From Hymenobacter sublimis (GTDB taxonomy: Bacteria > Bacteroidota > Bacteroidia > Cytophagales > Hymenobacteraceae), in contig NZ_CP095848.1 in NCBI RefSeq assembly GCF_023101345.1, positions 178,501 through 242,500 on the forward strand: a stretch of 64,000 nt of DNA, read 5' to 3'. This document shows, in pieces, positions 43,016 through 51,307 of the stretch. The notes beneath the pieces are model-generated. The model worked only from the letters and a program-made list of their open reading frames with translations. It made no database searches and was not told where the DNA came from. The stretch's first letter is position 1; each line of letters starts with the position of its first letter. A program made the translations under genes and the position numbers.

Positions 43016-44902
43016 TTAAAACTCGTGCAGGCGCTGGGCAATGTTCCAGCGCAGGGCCACGGAGGCCAGGGCATCAGTGCCGGCGGTAAAATGGGGCACG
43101 GGCTGGTCGAAGGTTCGGTGACGCACAATCAGCTTGCCGTCGAGCCAGAGGTTGTGCGCGGCTTGGTAGGTGGCGGTGAAGTCGCCGTGGAAGAGGTAGG
43201 AGGTGGGGCCGCTGCCAACCACAAAGCCGTATTCACGCAGGTTGCCGTTGGCATCCAAGGGGCGGTTGGTGTAAGGCAGCAGCACGTTGGAGCCGTAATT
43301 TTGTCCCACCGGATCAAGGCCTTGCTTGACGTAAAAGCCCTTGGCCACCACATTCAGGCGGGGTAGGGGCTGATAACTTATGATGCCCACCAGCTCCCAG
43401 AGGTTGGCGCCCATGGGGTGGGCCAGGGATTGGGCGTTGTGCTGGTAGTTGCGAAACTGGTCTTCGTGCTGGTACATATAGGGCCGGATGTAGTTGAACT
43501 CGCCCTGGATGTCGAGGTTCCGGATGCCCGCTACGTCTATATACTTGCCACCGAGCTGGAAAGCCTGTTTATTAGCCCACCAACCGTTGCCACTTCGGAT
43601 CTGGCTAAGCACGAATTCATCCAGCACCAGCTGCCCGTAGAGTTGCACCTGCCGCTTGATGTTCCATTTGAAATCCAGACCCAGAATGGCGTTGTCCTCA
43701 GAACCGGTCCCCTGCTCCACCGCCCGGTAAAAGATGATGGGGTTCAGGTACTGCAGTTCGAAGCCTCGGCGACGCGGTTGAATCACTGGGCGGCCATTTA
43801 CCAGCACGCTGTCAGAGGTAGAAGAATAGCCGCTGTATACCACGCTTTCGAACACACCCACATTCAAATTGGGTAGCACATCAAAGCTTAAGTGGTGCAA
43901 AGCCAGGTATTTCCGGTCGTACTCTGCATCCAGGTTGGGCGCATCGGCCGTCATCTGCGCGAATAGGTTCTGGTAATGAAACTTCCAGATGCGCGTGTTT
44001 GCCTTCAGAAACAGGTAGGGCGAGGCGTAATCCGACAGGATGAGGCTACGGTAACCGTTGCCAATTTGGTTTCGGTCGTGGCCCAGCTGCAGGCTTACGT
44101 GCTTGCCAGCGGCGTACGTCAGGTAGCCCCGGGCAGAAAGGAAATCGTACTGGCCGGGCGTATTCTTGAATGGCTTCCAGAACCCTTCGTGCGGTACGGC
44201 TTGGTCGCGCTCAATGCGCTGCTGTACGTAGAGTGGCACGGCCATCTGGTTGTCGGCCAGGAAGGTATAGAAGCCCAAACGCTGGTCAATGGTGCCTTCT
44301 ACCTGCGCCCCGCGGGTGTTCAGGAAGCTGTAACTTTTGCTACCGTCGCTGTTGCCCAGGCTCAGGCCTAGCACGGGGTTCACCCGCAATGAGAAATCGG
44401 GCGTTTCCAGGCTGTAGAGGTCGGAGCGCCGTTCGTAGAAGTGCTTCAGAATAGGTTGCTCCCGCAGGTTCACGGCCGAGTCCTGCCGGGCGTCGTGCCA
44501 GTTGTCGCGCAACAGGTAGCGCACATTAAAGCGGTCCTGGCGCGACAGGCCAGCCGTGGAGTCGCGCAGGATGCGCTCGGCCAGCCGGGCCACCGCTGCC
44601 CGCGTGTAGGGCCGAACCGAGGTGTGCGGATCAGCCAGGGAATCGGGGCCGTATTTGATGGCATACCGATCAATAAGCCGGTAAATATCCACGTCCAGGG
44701 GCACGTAGGTAGTGCCCATCGTGGATTTGGCCGGCTCATCAGAGTTCAGGTTCCAGGCGGCCGGCCGGTAGGGCTTGGGCGCGCCCGAATAATCAAGCCA
44801 GGTGCCTTTGCCGTCGGAGGGGCGCGTGGGCGTGTCCTGGGCGGCGGCCGGAGCCGTAAGTAGGCCGGTCAAAGCCAGCAGTAGAAGGTAGGATTTTCTC
44901 AT
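43016..44902 (-). CDS. Wzi-family capsule assembly / outer-membrane barrel protein
   Basis: 628 residues with signal peptide (MRKSYLLLLALTGLLTAPAAAQ). N-terminal helical part (DIYRLIDRYAIKYG, YTRAAVARLAERIL) followed by a large beta-barrel; the stretch ALQ...LQLGHDRNQIGNGYRSLIL and PYLFLKANTRIWKFHYQNL is the usual Wzi-like signature in Bacteroidota. Wzi anchors capsule to the cell surface in enterobacteria; whether this cell has capsule cannot be told. It ends HEF with the terminal Phe expected of a barrel. On the minus strand TAGGTTTG (44949-44942) gives an exact -7 box about 40 bases upstream. Confidence 0.82.
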   Translation of the reverse strand: MRKSYLLLLALTGLLTAPAAAQDTPTRPSDGKGTWLDYSGAPKPYRPAAWNLNSDEPAKSTMGTTYVPLDVDIYRLIDRYAIKYGPDSLADPHTSVRPYTRAAVARLAERILRDSTAGLSRQDRFNVRYLLRDNWHDARQDSAVNLREQPILKHFYERRSDLYSLETPDFSLRVNPVLGLSLGNSDGSKSYSFLNTRGAQVEGTIDQRLGFYTFLADNQMAVPLYVQQRIERDQAVPHEGFWKPFKNTPGQYDFLSARGYLTYAAGKHVSLQLGHDRNQIGNGYRSLILSDYASPYLFLKANTRIWKFHYQNLFAQMTADAPNLDAEYDRKYLALHHLSFDVLPNLNVGVFESVVYSGYSSTSDSVLVNGRPVIQPRRRGFELQYLNPIIFYRAVEQGTGSEDNAILGLDFKWNIKRQVQLYGQLVLDEFVLSQIRSGNGWWANKQAFQLGGKYIDVAGIRNLDIQGEFNYIRPYMYQHEDQFRNYQHNAQSLAHPMGANLWELVGIISYQPLPRLNVVAKGFYVKQGLDPVGQNYGSNVLLPYTNRPLDANGNLREYGFVVGSGPTSYLFHGDFTATYQAAHNLWLDGKLIVRHRTFDQPVPHFTAGTDALASVALRWNIAQRLHEF

Positions 44903-44941
44903 AAGCAGAGCCGTTTACGCCGAAGCCGGCGCGCGGGTAGG

Positions 44942-44949
44942 CAAACCTA
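44942..44949 (-). promoter_or_regulatory. -7 box TAGGTTTG upstream of Wzi-like gene
   Basis: Exact TAnnTTTG on the minus strand. No TTG at the -33 position. Confidence 0.45.
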
Positions 44950-45011
44950 CGGAGTTACGGTAAGATTCAGTTCGGGTAAGGAGTCCAGTAACGCCGGAAG
45001 TTGCGCCGCAG

Positions 45012-45019
45012 TACCTTTG
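45012..45019 (+). promoter_or_regulatory. -7 box TACCTTTG four bases before FemAB-like start codon
   Basis: Exact TAnnTTTG ending at 45019; the ATG begins at 45024, so transcription would start at or next to the initiation codon. Confidence 0.55.
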
Positions 45020-45023
45020 CTTC

Positions 45024-45980
45024 ATGCCCACGCGCCTGCTCCGCCACCACGAAATCGACCTTGCCGCCTGGGACGCCTGCGTTGGGGCGGCCCGGCAGGT
45101 AGTGCCCTACGCCTGCTCGTGGTGGCTGCAGGCTACGGCTGGCCGCTGGGATGCCGTGGTAGAGCAGGAAGAAAGCAGTGGCCGCTACCTGAGCGTGTGG
45201 CCCCTGCCCGTGAAGTGGCGCCCCTGGGGCCGCGAGATTCATCAGCCTCCGTTCACTCAACAGCTAGGCTGGCTCACCTCAACCAATGCTAAGCAGCCGC
45301 TAGGCTCTGGTGGGCTGATGAACCTCGACAGCCTACTCGCGCACTACTCCCGCTGCTACACCCAACTTAATGAGGCGAATGAGCTGCCTCCCCAAGCGCC
45401 GCTGTCGGTAGCATTTCAGCAGCGACATACCTATCAATTGCGGCTGGACAGTCCCTATGAAACCTTGCGGGGCGCTTATGCCGCCGACTACCGCCGCCGC
45501 CTGCGTCTTTATGAGGCGGCCGGCCGTCCCCTTCGCGTCACGGAAACGACGAATGTGGAGCCGCTGCTGCAGCTCTTTCAGCAGACGAAAGGTCCGGAGG
45601 CCGGCCTTAAAACCCGCCATTATATACTCATGCGCAAGTTGGTAGCGGCGCTTAGTTTGCGGCAGTTGCTAGATATTCGGGAAGTACGGGAGCCCCAAAC
45701 CGGCGAGCTGCTGGCCAGTGCCTTGTTCGTGCGCTACCGCACCAAGCTGGTGTATTTGTTTGCGGCCGCCTCGCTGGCCGGTAAAAAGGCCGGGGCCCCG
45801 CTGCTGCTGCTAGATGCGGTTATTCAGCAACACGCTGGCACCTCAGAGCTGGTTTTGGATTTTGAAGGCGGCACGATACCGTCCATTGCGCGTTTTTTCG
45901 CCAATTTCGGGGCCGAGCCCGTGCCCTACGCGGCCCTATCGTTCACCCAACGCCCCTGGTATCTGAAATGGATGCGCTGA
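45024..45980 (+). CDS. FemAB/GNAT-like protein of unknown substrate
   Basis: 318 residues, cytoplasmic. Two acyltransferase-like halves can be seen: the first ends near the FTQQLGWLTS strand, the second has YRRRLRLYEAAGRP, ILMRKLVAALSL, LLASALFVRYRTKLVYLFAA and LDFEGGTIPSIARFFANFGA, the order of a FemAB-type or GNAT fold. Such proteins transfer amino acids or acyl groups to peptidoglycan or other acceptors. Family assignment rests on pattern resemblance. Its last 13 bases overlap the start of upp in another frame, so the two genes are coupled. Confidence 0.7.
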   Translation: MPTRLLRHHEIDLAAWDACVGAARQVVPYACSWWLQATAGRWDAVVEQEESSGRYLSVWPLPVKWRPWGREIHQPPFTQQLGWLTSTNAKQPLGSGGLMNLDSLLAHYSRCYTQLNEANELPPQAPLSVAFQQRHTYQLRLDSPYETLRGAYAADYRRRLRLYEAAGRPLRVTETTNVEPLLQLFQQTKGPEAGLKTRHYILMRKLVAALSLRQLLDIREVREPQTGELLASALFVRYRTKLVYLFAAASLAGKKAGAPLLLLDAVIQQHAGTSELVLDFEGGTIPSIARFFANFGAEPVPYAALSFTQRPWYLKWMR

Positions 45981-46684
45981 CCCCCACTCCTGATTCTTCG
46001 GCGGCTGCCGCGGCATCCGCTACCCCCGCCGCCGACCACAGCCGCGTGCACGAGGTGTGCGCTGAGCCCTCCATTGCCAATCACTTTTTAGCCGAGCTGC
46101 GCGACGTAACGGTGCAGCAGGATTCACTGCGCTTCCGCCGAAACTTGCAGCGCCTCGGCGAAATCATTGCCTACAAAATCAGCTCCCAGCTCAGCTACAC
46201 CGACCAAACCGTGCGCACTCCGCTCGGCGAGTCCAGTGGCAAGCTGCTCCACGATTTTCCAGTGCTGGCCACCGTGCTGCGGGCGGGCCTACCGTTTCAC
46301 CAGGGCTTCCTGAACTACTTCGATCAGTCGCCCTCGGCTTTTGCCGCCGCTTACCGCATTGAGGGTACGGCCCAGGTGCAGGTGCAGGTCGACTACCTCT
46401 CAGCCCCCAGCCTGGACGAGCGGGTGCTGATTCTGGCCGACCCCATGCTGGCTTCCGGCAAATCCTTAGTGCAAACCTACCGGGCTATGCTGCGCTTCGG
46501 CACGCCCCGACAGGTGCACATTGCCGCCGTTATTGCCAGCCCCCAGGGCGTAGAGTACGTAACCCGCGAAGTACCCGAGGCCACGCTGTGGGTAGCTGCC
46601 ATCGACCAAGGTCTCAACGACCAAGCCTACATCATTCCGGGCCTGGGTGATGCCGGCGACCTATCGTACGGTAGCAAGCTGTAA
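45968..46684 (+). CDS. upp: Uracil phosphoribosyltransferase
   Basis: Pyrimidine-salvage enzyme making UMP from uracil and PRPP; 238 residues. The PRPP loop LADPMLASGKSLVQTY and the uracil-binding IIPGLGDAGDLSYGSK are characteristic. The first 25 residues are a Ser/Ala/Pro-rich extension not found in Escherichia coli Upp. The start lies 13 bases inside the preceding gene; a later start would still keep the catalytic domain. No pyrimidine regulator or permease is adjacent. Confidence 0.94.
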   Translation: MDALTPTPDSSAAAAASATPAADHSRVHEVCAEPSIANHFLAELRDVTVQQDSLRFRRNLQRLGEIIAYKISSQLSYTDQTVRTPLGESSGKLLHDFPVLATVLRAGLPFHQGFLNYFDQSPSAFAAAYRIEGTAQVQVQVDYLSAPSLDERVLILADPMLASGKSLVQTYRAMLRFGTPRQVHIAAVIASPQGVEYVTREVPEATLWVAAIDQGLNDQAYIIPGLGDAGDLSYGSKL

Positions 46685-46816
46685 GGGTAGGGCCACTGGT
46701 TGGGTGAGGTGTAGCAAGACATGGCTAACCACCAGCAAAACCACTGGCCGAGGTAAATCTGTTATCTTCAAGGGTGCGTTCAAGCACATTGCCTTCCGCT
46801 TATTTCACGTACTACC

Positions 46817-47275
46817 GTGCTGCCTGCTCTTCTTAAATACGCTTCCGTTTTCGCCATTGGGATGTTCAAGTTTGTGGCGGCGCCCATTGCTGGGGTTGCC
46901 GCCGGCTTACAGCCCGGGCTGATCTGGGGCCTGTCGGTGGCGGGTATGATGACAACGGTGGTACTCATTTCCGGATTAGGACGGGCCTGGGCCTTACATC
47001 AGCGCCGCCGGCGCGAAGAAAAGGGCAAGCCCCTGTTCAACCGCCGTACTCGAACTATTGTGCGCATTTACCGGCGCTTTGGTATGGTAGGCATTGCCTT
47101 CCTAACCCCGATTCTGTTCAGCCCCGTCGGCGGAACCGTTATTGCCACCCAACTGCACGTACCGCGCTGGCGCATTCTGGTGCACATGCTCTGGAGCGCG
47201 GCCTTGTGGGGCATCACCTTCACCCTGCTAGCTGTCAAATTCAGCCACCTCCCCATCTTCGACCACTACCGGTAG
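46817..47275 (+). CDS. Small membrane protein (COG2426-like)
   Basis: About 152 residues with four predicted helices. FGMVGIAFLTPILFSPVGGTVIA resembles the small multidrug-export/COG2426 proteins, and the loop RRRREEKGKPLFNRRTRTIV is strongly basic, so cytoplasmic. Function unproven. The only suitable start is GTG 46817 (MLPALLKYASVFAIG). Followed directly by a nested inverted-repeat element. Confidence 0.65.
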   Translation: MLPALLKYASVFAIGMFKFVAAPIAGVAAGLQPGLIWGLSVAGMMTTVVLISGLGRAWALHQRRRREEKGKPLFNRRTRTIVRIYRRFGMVGIAFLTPILFSPVGGTVIATQLHVPRWRILVHMLWSAALWGITFTLLAVKFSHLPIFDHYR

Positions 47276-47283
47276 TGGTGAAC

Positions 47284-47497
47284 TGGTAAATGAGTGCTTG
47301 AGTGAAGGAGGGTTAGGGCAAACGGAGCGCGGCCATCCTTCCTTCATAAAGTACTACCCCTAATACTATGTGAGAAGCCCTTGACGTCCGTGCTGGCGTC
47401 AAGGGCTTCTCGCATTATCAAGTGTCTAGCGAATGAGAGAAAGGATAGCTGGGTTCCGCTCACCGTGCCCCTCCTTCACTCAAGCACTCATTTACCA
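47284..47497. repeat. 214-bp nested inverted-repeat element between converging genes
   Basis: Outer arms 47284-47312 and 47469-47497 are perfect 29-base reverse complements (left arm starts TGGTAAATGAGTGCTTGAGT). Inside is a second hairpin, 47370-47384 and 47395-47409 (GAGAAGCCCTTGACG / CGTCAAGGGCTTCTC). The left arm lies 8 bases after one stop codon and the right arm one base before the other, so the element fills the whole gap. It may be a MITE-like repeat or an unusual bidirectional terminator. Confidence 0.75.
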
Positions 47498-47498
47498 C

Positions 47499-48929
47499 TT
47501 ACTTACTACGGCGGCTGCGGGCGCGGCCTTGGGCGGCGCGGAAGGCTTTGGAAGAGTGAGACGAGGCTTTGCCCTTGGATGGATTGGCCTTGCTGCCCTT
47601 CTGGCTGCGGTTTGGGCCGGCTACAAACTCGCGGCCCGTGCGCTTGTCAATCGTAACGCCGGGCTTGATCCACTCTTTGCGCTCGTGGAAGGCACCTTTG
47701 AAGTTGGGGTCTTCGCGCTTGCGCCGCTCATCTTTCTCCCGGTCCATGCCCTGCTGCTCCTCAAAGGAAGTTTTGGCGATAACTACCTCCGGCGGAAGGG
47801 GCAACACCGGAATCTGCTGCCGGATTAGCTCCTCAATTTGGTGCATGTGGTGCATTTCCGCCTCATTGGCGAAGGTAATGGCGGCGCCCGTGTGCTGGGC
47901 GCGCCCCGTGCGGCCAATGCGGTGCACGTAGTCGTCGTACACCAGCGGCACGTCGAAATTGATAACGTGGCTTACCTGCGGCACGTCGATGCCGCGGGCC
48001 GCTACGTCGGTAGCTACCAGGAACCGCACATCACCCGCTTTGAAAGCCTCCATGGCGTTGATGCGCACATTCTGGCCCTTGTTGCCGTGAATGGCTCGCA
48101 CCTCGCCGTGCGCTTTGCGTTGCAGAAAGCTGGCTACGTTTTCGGCGTGCTCCTTAGTGCGGGTAAAAATCATAACCCGACTGAAGGTGTCCCAGTCCAG
48201 AAACAGGTACTCTAGCAGGTTGATCTTGGTAATCAGGTTGGGTACTTCGTATAAGCTCTGGGTAACGTTCTGGGCCGAGGTAGCGGCCGGCGTAACCTCT
48301 ACCCGCACCGGAAACTCCAGGAACTCCTCGCTAAGGGTAGTTACTTTCTCGGGCATGGTAGCCGAGAACAGCACGTTCTGGCGTTTGCGCGGAATTACCT
48401 CCAGAATGCGCCGGATTTGGGGCATAAAGCCCATGTCCATCATTTTGTCGGCCTCATCTAGCACCAAAGTTTTCAGCTCCTTTAGCACTAAGTCGCCGCG
48501 CAGGTAAATTTCCATCAGGCGGCCGGGGGTGGCAATCAGAATATCTACGCCTTGGGCAATGGTTTCAATTTGCGTTTTCGGCCCCAGGCCCCCGTAAATA
48601 GCAAAAATGCGCAGGTCGGTGTAGGTAGCCAGCTTCTTCAGGTGGGCCTCCAGTTGCATGGCTAGCTCCCGGGTAGGCGCCAGAATAAGTGCCCGTGGGT
48701 GAGTGCCCTGGGCATATTTTACCTTCATCAGCAGGGGTAGGCCGAAGGCGGCAGTTTTGCCCGTCCCCGTCTGGGCGATGCCGAGCACATCGTGGCCGGC
48801 CAGCAGCAACGGAATCGTCTGCTCCTGCACGGGGGTAGGGTGCTCAAAGCCTGCTTCCGCCACGGCGGTCAGGAGCTGCTTGTTGAGCTTAAAGTCGGCA
48901 AAGGAAACGGGCTGCGGCGTATCAGACAT
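47499..48929 (-). CDS. DEAD-box ATP-dependent RNA helicase
   Basis: 476 residues; unwinds RNA duplexes in ribosome assembly or mRNA decay. Motifs in order: Q motif FEHPTPVQEQTIPLLL, I AQTGTGKTA, Ia PTRELAMQ, II LDEADKMMDMG, III SATMPEK, V ATDVAARGIDVPQ, VI HRIGRTGRA. The last 60 residues are a basic, Ser/Lys/Gly-rich tail (GPNRSQKGSKANPSKGKA) that would bind RNA. On the minus strand TACCTTTG (48959-48952) is an exact -7 box about 22 bases before the start. RhlE-like by architecture, but the exact subfamily is not certain. Confidence 0.95.
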   Translation of the reverse strand: MSDTPQPVSFADFKLNKQLLTAVAEAGFEHPTPVQEQTIPLLLAGHDVLGIAQTGTGKTAAFGLPLLMKVKYAQGTHPRALILAPTRELAMQLEAHLKKLATYTDLRIFAIYGGLGPKTQIETIAQGVDILIATPGRLMEIYLRGDLVLKELKTLVLDEADKMMDMGFMPQIRRILEVIPRKRQNVLFSATMPEKVTTLSEEFLEFPVRVEVTPAATSAQNVTQSLYEVPNLITKINLLEYLFLDWDTFSRVMIFTRTKEHAENVASFLQRKAHGEVRAIHGNKGQNVRINAMEAFKAGDVRFLVATDVAARGIDVPQVSHVINFDVPLVYDDYVHRIGRTGRAQHTGAAITFANEAEMHHMHQIEELIRQQIPVLPLPPEVVIAKTSFEEQQGMDREKDERRKREDPNFKGAFHERKEWIKPGVTIDKRTGREFVAGPNRSQKGSKANPSKGKASSHSSKAFRAAQGRARSRRSK

Positions 48930-48951
48930 GGCAAAAGGGTATTACGAGCCC

Positions 48952-48959
48952 CAAAGGTA
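48952..48959 (-). promoter_or_regulatory. -7 box TACCTTTG upstream of DEAD-box helicase gene
   Basis: Exact TAnnTTTG on the minus strand, 22 bases before the start codon; no clear -33 TTG. Confidence 0.5.
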
Positions 48960-49144
48960 CGGGTAATCCGGGCGGCGGGTATTCTGCCCCGCAGTGGAGG
49001 TTCAGAAATAAGGTAGCTCTCGGAGCAGTAATTAGTGGGCTGATTTGCCGCTGGCTACCCGCGTTCCGGCCATTTAAAGCCGCCGGACCGAGGAAGTCGC
49101 CGACCTATTACTTCTGGGTTTAGAAGAAAAATCTCGCCAAATCG

Positions 49145-49175
49145 TTTGCAAATAACCCGGCACCCGCTACTTTTG
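49145..49175 (+). promoter_or_regulatory. Consensus Bacteroidota promoter of tRNA-His
   Basis: TTTG (49145-49148), exactly 19 bases, TACTTTTG (49168-49175): a perfect match to the TTTG-N19-TAnnTTTG consensus described for the Bacteroidota primary sigma factor. Confidence 0.9.
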
Positions 49176-49193
49176 TGACACAATACTCCACAC

Positions 49194-49268
<75 letters not shown>

Positions 49269-49280
49269 CACTGTCAAAAA

Positions 49281-49311
49281 AGGTCTCTCCGTCTCGGTAG
49301 AGACCTTTTTT
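49281..49311 (+). terminator. Terminator of tRNA-His
   Basis: Stem AGGTCTCT / AGAGACCT extended by A-T pairs and ending in a run of six T. Confidence 0.9.
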
Positions 49312-49427
49312 ATTTGCCCTGGTGGCTCACTCCTGGGTGTTTTTACCGTGTTGCGGAAGGATTTCGGCTTGAGCAACGTTGCGGAGCAGTAATAATAGTA
49401 CATGAACCACTTTTCCCCCTCTGATCT

Positions 49428-50360
49428 ATGAGTCTGGTTGTTATCGGCACGGTGGCCTTCGACGCCCTGGAAACGCCCTTCGGCAAAACCGACAAAATTG
49501 TAGGCGGCGCCGCTACCTACATCGGCCTATCGGCCTCCTATTCCGTCAAGCCTGTGAAGGTAGTGGCAGTAGTTGGCGACGATTTCCCGCAGTCGGATAT
49601 TTTGTTGCTTCAGGAGCACGGCGTGGATACGGAAGGCCTGCAGATCAAGGAAGGAGAGAAGTCGTTTTTCTGGTCAGGCAAGTACTCCAACGACCTGAAC
49701 TCGCGCGAGACGCTGGTAACGGAACTGAACGTGCTGGCTGATTTCGACCCGATTATCCCCGATTCCTACCAGGATTGCAAGTATCTGATGCTGGGCAACT
49801 TAACGCCCCAAATTCAGCGCCTCGTGATTCAGCGCCTCGTGAATCGGCCCAAGCTTATCGTGATGGACACGATGAACTTCTGGATGGACGTGGCCATGGA
49901 TGAGCTGAAAACGACCATTGAGATGGTGGACGTGCTCAGCATCAACGATGAGGAAGCACGGCAACTGTCTGGGGTGCACTCGTTGGTGAAAGCCGCCAAA
50001 ATTATCATGGCTATGGGGCCGAAGTACCTCATTATCAAAAAAGGGGAACACGGCGCTTTGCTTTTCCACAAAAACAAGGTGTTCTACGCACCGGCCCTAC
50101 CCTTGGAAGAGGTATTCGACCCGACCGGCGCCGGGGATACTTTCGCGGGCGGCTTTATCGGTCACTTGGCCGCTACCGATGACATCAGCTTCGACAATAT
50201 GAAACGCGCCGTGATTCACGGTTCGGCCATGGCTTCGTTCTGCGTGGAGAAGTTTGGCACGGAGCGCCTGCTGAACCTAACCCAAGAAGAAATTGAAGCC
50301 CGCGAGCAGCAATTTGCCGACTTAGTGGCCGTTGTGCCGGCTTCGGCGGTGGCCCAGTAA
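49428..50360 (+). CDS. PfkB-family carbohydrate/nucleoside kinase
   Basis: 310 residues, cytoplasmic. The C-terminal PfkB signature DPTGAGDTFAGGFIG holds the catalytic Asp and anion hole; the N-terminal opening LVVIGTVAFDALETPFG with GGAATYIGLSAS is the ribokinase-type substrate region. Substrate (a sugar or nucleoside) cannot be inferred; no sugar pathway genes are adjacent. Widely conserved in Bacteroidota as a lone gene. Terminator follows. Confidence 0.92.
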   Translation: MSLVVIGTVAFDALETPFGKTDKIVGGAATYIGLSASYSVKPVKVVAVVGDDFPQSDILLLQEHGVDTEGLQIKEGEKSFFWSGKYSNDLNSRETLVTELNVLADFDPIIPDSYQDCKYLMLGNLTPQIQRLVIQRLVNRPKLIVMDTMNFWMDVAMDELKTTIEMVDVLSINDEEARQLSGVHSLVKAAKIIMAMGPKYLIIKKGEHGALLFHKNKVFYAPALPLEEVFDPTGAGDTFAGGFIGHLAATDDISFDNMKRAVIHGSAMASFCVEKFGTERLLNLTQEEIEAREQQFADLVAVVPASAVAQ

Positions 50361-50400
50361 AGCGACCCGGTTCGCGCAATATTCACCGACAACGGTAGCA

Positions 50401-50432
50401 AGCCCTGGTTGCTAGTAGCGGCCAGGGCTTTT
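50401..50432 (+). terminator. Terminator of the PfkB kinase gene
   Basis: Stem AGCCCTGG / CCAGGGCT, followed by TTTT. Confidence 0.75.
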
Positions 50433-50513
50433 GCGTGGCCCTAATTTTACCGTAACCTGCCAGCTACTGATGAGGTACATGCTCTATCTATTCACCCGTA
50501 ACCCCCTACGGCC

Positions 50514-50768
50514 ATGAGCATGAGCAAAAAACAAACCGACCTGACCAACGAGCAAACCTCGGTTAATCCGGCTGCGAATACCAAGAAGAAAAGCACCCAG
50601 GTGCAGAACCCCAACGTGAGCAACGTATCGGCGCACGGCAATACCACCGACGGCAACTCCAGTGGCAATGAGCCCCGCAAAACCACGCCCATTCGCAACA
50701 ATCCGCAGGGTAACCAGCCCATGTCGGTAGATGGTAACCAGCGAGGGCCGGGCAAAAAGGCTGACTAA
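50514..50768 (+). CDS. Small disordered Asn/Gln/Thr-rich protein
   Basis: 84 residues, no signal peptide or helix: MSKKQTDLTNEQTSV, KKKSTQVQNPNVSNVSA, NTTDGNSSGNEP, NQRGPGKKAD. Strongly hydrophilic and expected to be unstructured. It shares the MSK start, the TQVQN motif and overall composition with the next gene (50951), so the two are probably paralogues. Function unknown. ATG codons at 50514 and 50520 are both usable. Confidence 0.6.
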   Translation: MSMSKKQTDLTNEQTSVNPAANTKKKSTQVQNPNVSNVSAHGNTTDGNSSGNEPRKTTPIRNNPQGNQPMSVDGNQRGPGKKAD

Positions 50769-50792
50769 GTAACCTCCCAGCGGAGTGTTTAC

Positions 50793-50883
50793 AGCGGACT
50801 TTTCGCAAGTAAACAGTAGGTGAATAGAGCGTAAGAGTTCGGTTTGCCTACTGTTTAGCTTGCGAAAAGTCCGCTCTTTTTTT
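50793..50883 (+). terminator. Long hairpin terminator between the two disordered-protein genes
   Basis: 28-base arm 50793-50820 pairs with 50847-50875 with one bulge, followed by seven or eight T. Confidence 0.85.
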
Positions 50884-50950
50884 ACAACCCTACGGGTACT
50901 GGCTGGGTAAAAGAAGGCAGATTGTTCACGTACTCTTAGCCTCTACTGCC

Positions 50951-51226
50951 ATGTCTAAGCATAAAAAAGATTCCCCAGCCTCGAATCAAAAAAGCGACTC
51001 GGCCATGGGCCCCGATGCCCTGCAGCACGCTCCCTCAGTTGACCCCGATACGCGCGGACAGTCCGGCGGTACTCAGGTGCAAAACGACAACCAGAATGGC
51101 CTCAATGAGGCGGGCAACCACACCCGCAATAATGCGCCCGGCGGTGGCGACAGTGAGCAGGAGCGGACCACGCAAGCAAATAAGCCTCGCCACAACCCGA
51201 ACCCCAGCCAACAAAAGCAGAAATAA
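50951..51226 (+). CDS. Small disordered Asn/Gln-rich protein, paralogue of the previous gene
   Basis: 91 residues, no hydrophobic stretch: MSKHKKDSPASNQKSDS, GGTQVQNDNQNGLNEAGN, GDSEQERTTQANKPRH, NPSQQKQK. Composition resembles desiccation- or stress-linked hydrophilins, but that is a guess. It has its own upstream region, so it is probably transcribed separately from 50514. Converges with the lipoprotein gene across a hairpin. Confidence 0.6.
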   Translation: MSKHKKDSPASNQKSDSAMGPDALQHAPSVDPDTRGQSGGTQVQNDNQNGLNEAGNHTRNNAPGGGDSEQERTTQANKPRHNPNPSQQKQK

Positions 51227-51233
51227 TTACGAG

Positions 51234-51285
51234 TATACACCAAACGGCCTTCCTGATATACTTCAGGAAGGCCGTTTGGTGTATA
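51234..51285. terminator. Bidirectional terminator, 23-bp arms
   Basis: Arms 51234-51256 and 51263-51285 are perfect reverse complements around a six-base loop, between converging genes. Confidence 0.8.
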
Positions 51286-51307
51286 AGAGCATATGCGCGT
51301 AATGGCG

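Noticed and set aside
47284..47497. CRISPR or insertion-sequence interpretation of the nested repeat
   Set aside because: There are only two outer arms in inverted orientation, no regularly spaced direct repeats and no transposase frame.
50793..50883. Riboswitch or small RNA between the two disordered-protein genes
   Set aside because: The structure is a single long hairpin followed by a T run, which fits a terminator without further explanation.
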